A DNA stretch of 7,126 nucleotides, taken from assembly GCA_021807965.1 (NCBI GenBank), contig JAKBCI010000088.1:1-7126 (forward strand). Direction: 5' to 3'. This DNA comes from Actinomycetes bacterium. GTDB taxonomy: Bacteria > Actinomycetota > Acidimicrobiia > Acidimicrobiales > RAAP-2. Position 1 is the first letter of the stretch. Each line of letters opens with the position of its first letter. A program made the position numbers and the translations under genes. The notes below the pieces were generated by a model. The model saw only the letters and a program-made list of their open reading frames with translations. It did not search any database and had not been told where the DNA came from. Below are positions 5,601 through 7,126 of this stretch, piece by piece.

Positions 5601-6083
5601 ATGATTCGCTCACTGGTGACGAGTTGGACGAGACGTCGGCGAGTGAGCGAACGCCTGCGTGAGCGTTCCGCGCCGCACCCAGCGTCAGCCGCACTGCACC
5701 ACTCGCTGCAGTTGCGTCACGTGGACGCCGGCAGTTGCAACGGCTGTGAGCTCGAGATCGCGTCGGTCTTCGGACCGGTGTACGACGCCGAGCGAGTCGG
5801 CGTGCGCCTCGTCGCGTCGCCGCGCCACGCCGACGCACTGCTCGTGACCGGCCCGGTCACGAGCAACATGGCCTCACCGCTCGAGCGCACCTACCTCGCG
5901 ATGCCCGAACCGCGCCTCGTGATCGCCCTCGGTGACTGCGCGCGGAACTGCGGGGTCTTCGCCGGCGCCTACGCCGTCGCCGGAGCGGTCGGTGACGTGG
6001 TGCCCGTCGACCTCGAGATCCCCGGCTGCCCACCCCACCCCGACGACATCCTCGCCGCGCTGCGGCGCTTGACGGACCGGTGA
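5601..6083 (+). CDS. hyfI: Hydrogenase-4/NuoB-like iron-sulfur small subunit
   Basis: 160 residues. The protein belongs to the NuoB / [NiFe]-hydrogenase small-subunit family, which holds a [4Fe-4S] cluster and passes electrons between the large subunit and other clusters on the cytoplasmic face of the membrane complex. Cluster ligands are visible as CNGCE (Cys46, Cys49), GDC (Cys113) and IPGCPPHP (Cys143). The stretch from GDC through AVAG and VPVDLEIPGCPP is closer to hydrogenase-4 HyfI/HycG types than to respiratory NuoB. Cys117 is an extra cysteine where Gly is usual. The ATG at 5601 gives a basic N-terminal tail of about 45 residues before the first ligand, as in many HyfI-like proteins; a GTG at 5643 is an alternative and the ribosome binding site is weak for both. 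The stop overlaps the next gene's start by four bases, so translation is probably coupled. The order small subunit then HyfB-like matches what I recall of Rv0082-Rv0083 in Mycobacterium tuberculosis. Confidence 0.88.
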   Translation: MIRSLVTSWTRRRRVSERLRERSAPHPASAALHHSLQLRHVDAGSCNGCELEIASVFGPVYDAERVGVRLVASPRHADALLVTGPVTSNMASPLERTYLAMPEPRLVIALGDCARNCGVFAGAYAVAGAVGDVVPVDLEIPGCPPHPDDILAALRRLTDR

Positions 6084-7126
6084 TCGCACTCGGCGTCGTC
6101 GTCATCTTTGGCGCGCTCGGCGCCGTCGCGAGCCTCGCGCCGGCGCGGTACCGCGTCGCGACGTCGGCCGCTTGTCTCGCGGTCGCGATCGTCGCCGGCG
6201 CCACCGCGTCGATCGCGGTGCTCGCCACGGGCCGCGCCGTGGACGGCCACGTGGTGAGCGTTCTGCCCTTCAGCGGCGCAACGGTCGAGCTGAGCGCGCT
6301 CGGGGCGCTCTTTAGCCTCACGAGCGCCGTCGTCGCCCTCGCCGCGACGATCCACTGGCTCGGCTACCAGCGCCACGCGCTGCGCTCGCGCAGCGCGGTC
6401 GCCGCCTACGCACTCTTCGTCACGTGCCTGCTGCTCGTGCCGGCGGCCGGTGACGCCGTCACCTTCCTCGTCCTCTGGGAGCTCATGGCGCTCGCGTCGC
6501 TCGCGCTCGTCGCCCACGACCACGCGCGTCGCGACGAGGCTCGCCACGCCGCGTGGTGGTACGGCGCGATGACCCAGGGTGGCGCCGGCGCGATCACGCT
6601 CGGCCTCGTCGCGCTCGCCGCGCACGCGAAGAGTCCGAGCTTCGCCGCGATCGCCGCGAGCGCCGGGCACCTGCCCGCGTCGGCGCGCGGCGCCATCTTT
6701 CTCGCGCTCTTCGCGGGCTTTGGGGCGAAGGCCGGCCTCGTCCCCTTTCACGTCTGGCTGCCGCGCGCCCACGCCGAGGCGCCGGCGCCCGCTTCGGCCC
6801 TGCTCTCGGGCGCCATGGTCGGCCTCGGGATCTACGGGATCCTGCTCGCGCGGACCCTGCTCGGGGTCGGGTCGCCGTGGTGGTGGCTCGTCGCGGGACT
6901 CGTCGGCGTCGCCTCGGCCCTCTACGGCTCGCTCTACGCCGCCACGAGCACCGACGTGAAGCGACTGCTCGCCTACTCCACGAGCGACAACATGGGTCTC
7001 GTCGTCATCGGCCTCGCCGCCTCGGGGCTCTTTGCGACCGATCACCACCGCGCGGCGGCGAGTCTCGCCCTGCTCGCGTCGCTCTTCCTCGTCACGAGCC
7101 ACGCCCTCTACAAGTCGACTCTCTTT
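6080..7126 (+). CDS. hyfB: HyfB/NuoL-like proton-translocating membrane subunit, 3' end cut by the window
   Basis: The frame opens at GTG 6080, overlapping the previous stop as GTGA, and stays open for 349 codons to the window edge. The protein is strongly hydrophobic, with many membrane helices, and belongs to the proton_antipo_M family shared by HyfB/HycC, NuoL/M/N and Mrp antiporters. Hallmarks are all present: Glu134 in VLWELMALASL (the conserved TM5 glutamate), Lys217 in FGAKAGLVPFHVWLP, an AHAEAPAPASALLSG segment, Lys294 in DVKRLLAYSTSDNMG, and Lys345 in HALYK. No frameshift or missing key residue is seen. HyfB-type proteins run to roughly 600-670 residues, so a little over half is visible. 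Its role would be to move protons, or sodium, across the membrane, coupled to electron transfer in the hydrogenase-like module. HyfC/D, E, F and the large subunit HyfG are expected next but lie outside the window. Confidence 0.9.
   Translation, partial: MIALGVVVIFGALGAVASLAPARYRVATSAACLAVAIVAGATASIAVLATGRAVDGHVVSVLPFSGATVELSALGALFSLTSAVVALAATIHWLGYQRHALRSRSAVAAYALFVTCLLLVPAAGDAVTFLVLWELMALASLALVAHDHARRDEARHAAWWYGAMTQGGAGAITLGLVALAAHAKSPSFAAIAASAGHLPASARGAIFLALFAGFGAKAGLVPFHVWLPRAHAEAPAPASALLSGAMVGLGIYGILLARTLLGVGSPWWWLVAGLVGVASALYGSLYAATSTDVKRLLAYSTSDNMGLVVIGLAASGLFATDHHRAAASLALLASLFLVTSHALYKSTLF

Noticed and set aside
5969..7102. 377-codon open frame on the - strand
   Set aside because: It is antisense to the HyfB-like gene and is made almost only of Arg, Glu, Gly, Ala and Asp, the usual shadow of a GC-rich gene; the + strand has clear conserved motifs.

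Overview
This is a GC-rich window with strong C/G bias at third codon positions. It fits a high-GC actinobacterium, possibly of the Acidimicrobiia. That placement is inferred from composition, from an actinobacterial-style secreted CAP-like protein, and from a hydrogenase-4-like gene order that I recall from mycobacteria. There is no rRNA or other marker gene to confirm it. I see no tRNA, rRNA, CRISPR array, insertion sequence or phage gene.

Left part (1-3647), signalling. After about 370 bases with no convincing gene comes a large soluble hybrid histidine kinase on the + strand (GAF-GAF-PAS-HisKA-HATPase-receiver). It runs tail to tail into an OmpR/PhoB-type response regulator on the - strand. 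The two stop codons are one base apart, and an imperfect dyad spans the junction. They are plausible partners, but the sequence does not prove it.

Middle (3757-5037), surface. On the - strand, upstream of and in line with the regulator gene, lies a secreted or membrane-anchored protein. It has an Ala/Thr/Ser/Pro-rich linker and a C-terminal CAP-like domain. A short hairpin follows its stop codon.

Intergenic region (5038-5600), control. This 563-base divergent region separates the CAP-like gene from the hydrogenase-like operon. It holds a candidate promoter for each side, a 7-base direct repeat with a 10-base period, and an unusually AT-rich cluster of overlapping inverted repeats that contains an actinobacterial-type DnaA-box word. 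It also has a perfect 8-base dyad overlapping the probable -10 element of the operon.

Right part (5601-7126), energy. Two genes overlap by four bases. The first encodes a small iron-sulfur subunit of the HyfI/NuoB-like family. The second, cut by the window edge, encodes a HyfB/NuoL-like proton-pumping antiporter subunit. They look like the start of a membrane-bound group 4 [NiFe]-hydrogenase or hydrogenase-4-like (formate hydrogenlyase-type) complex. The catalytic large subunit would lie beyond the window, so real hydrogenase activity cannot be judged here.

No wholly new system is evident. The most interesting parts are the regulatory architecture in front of the hydrogenase-like operon and the isolated two-component pair of unknown input.
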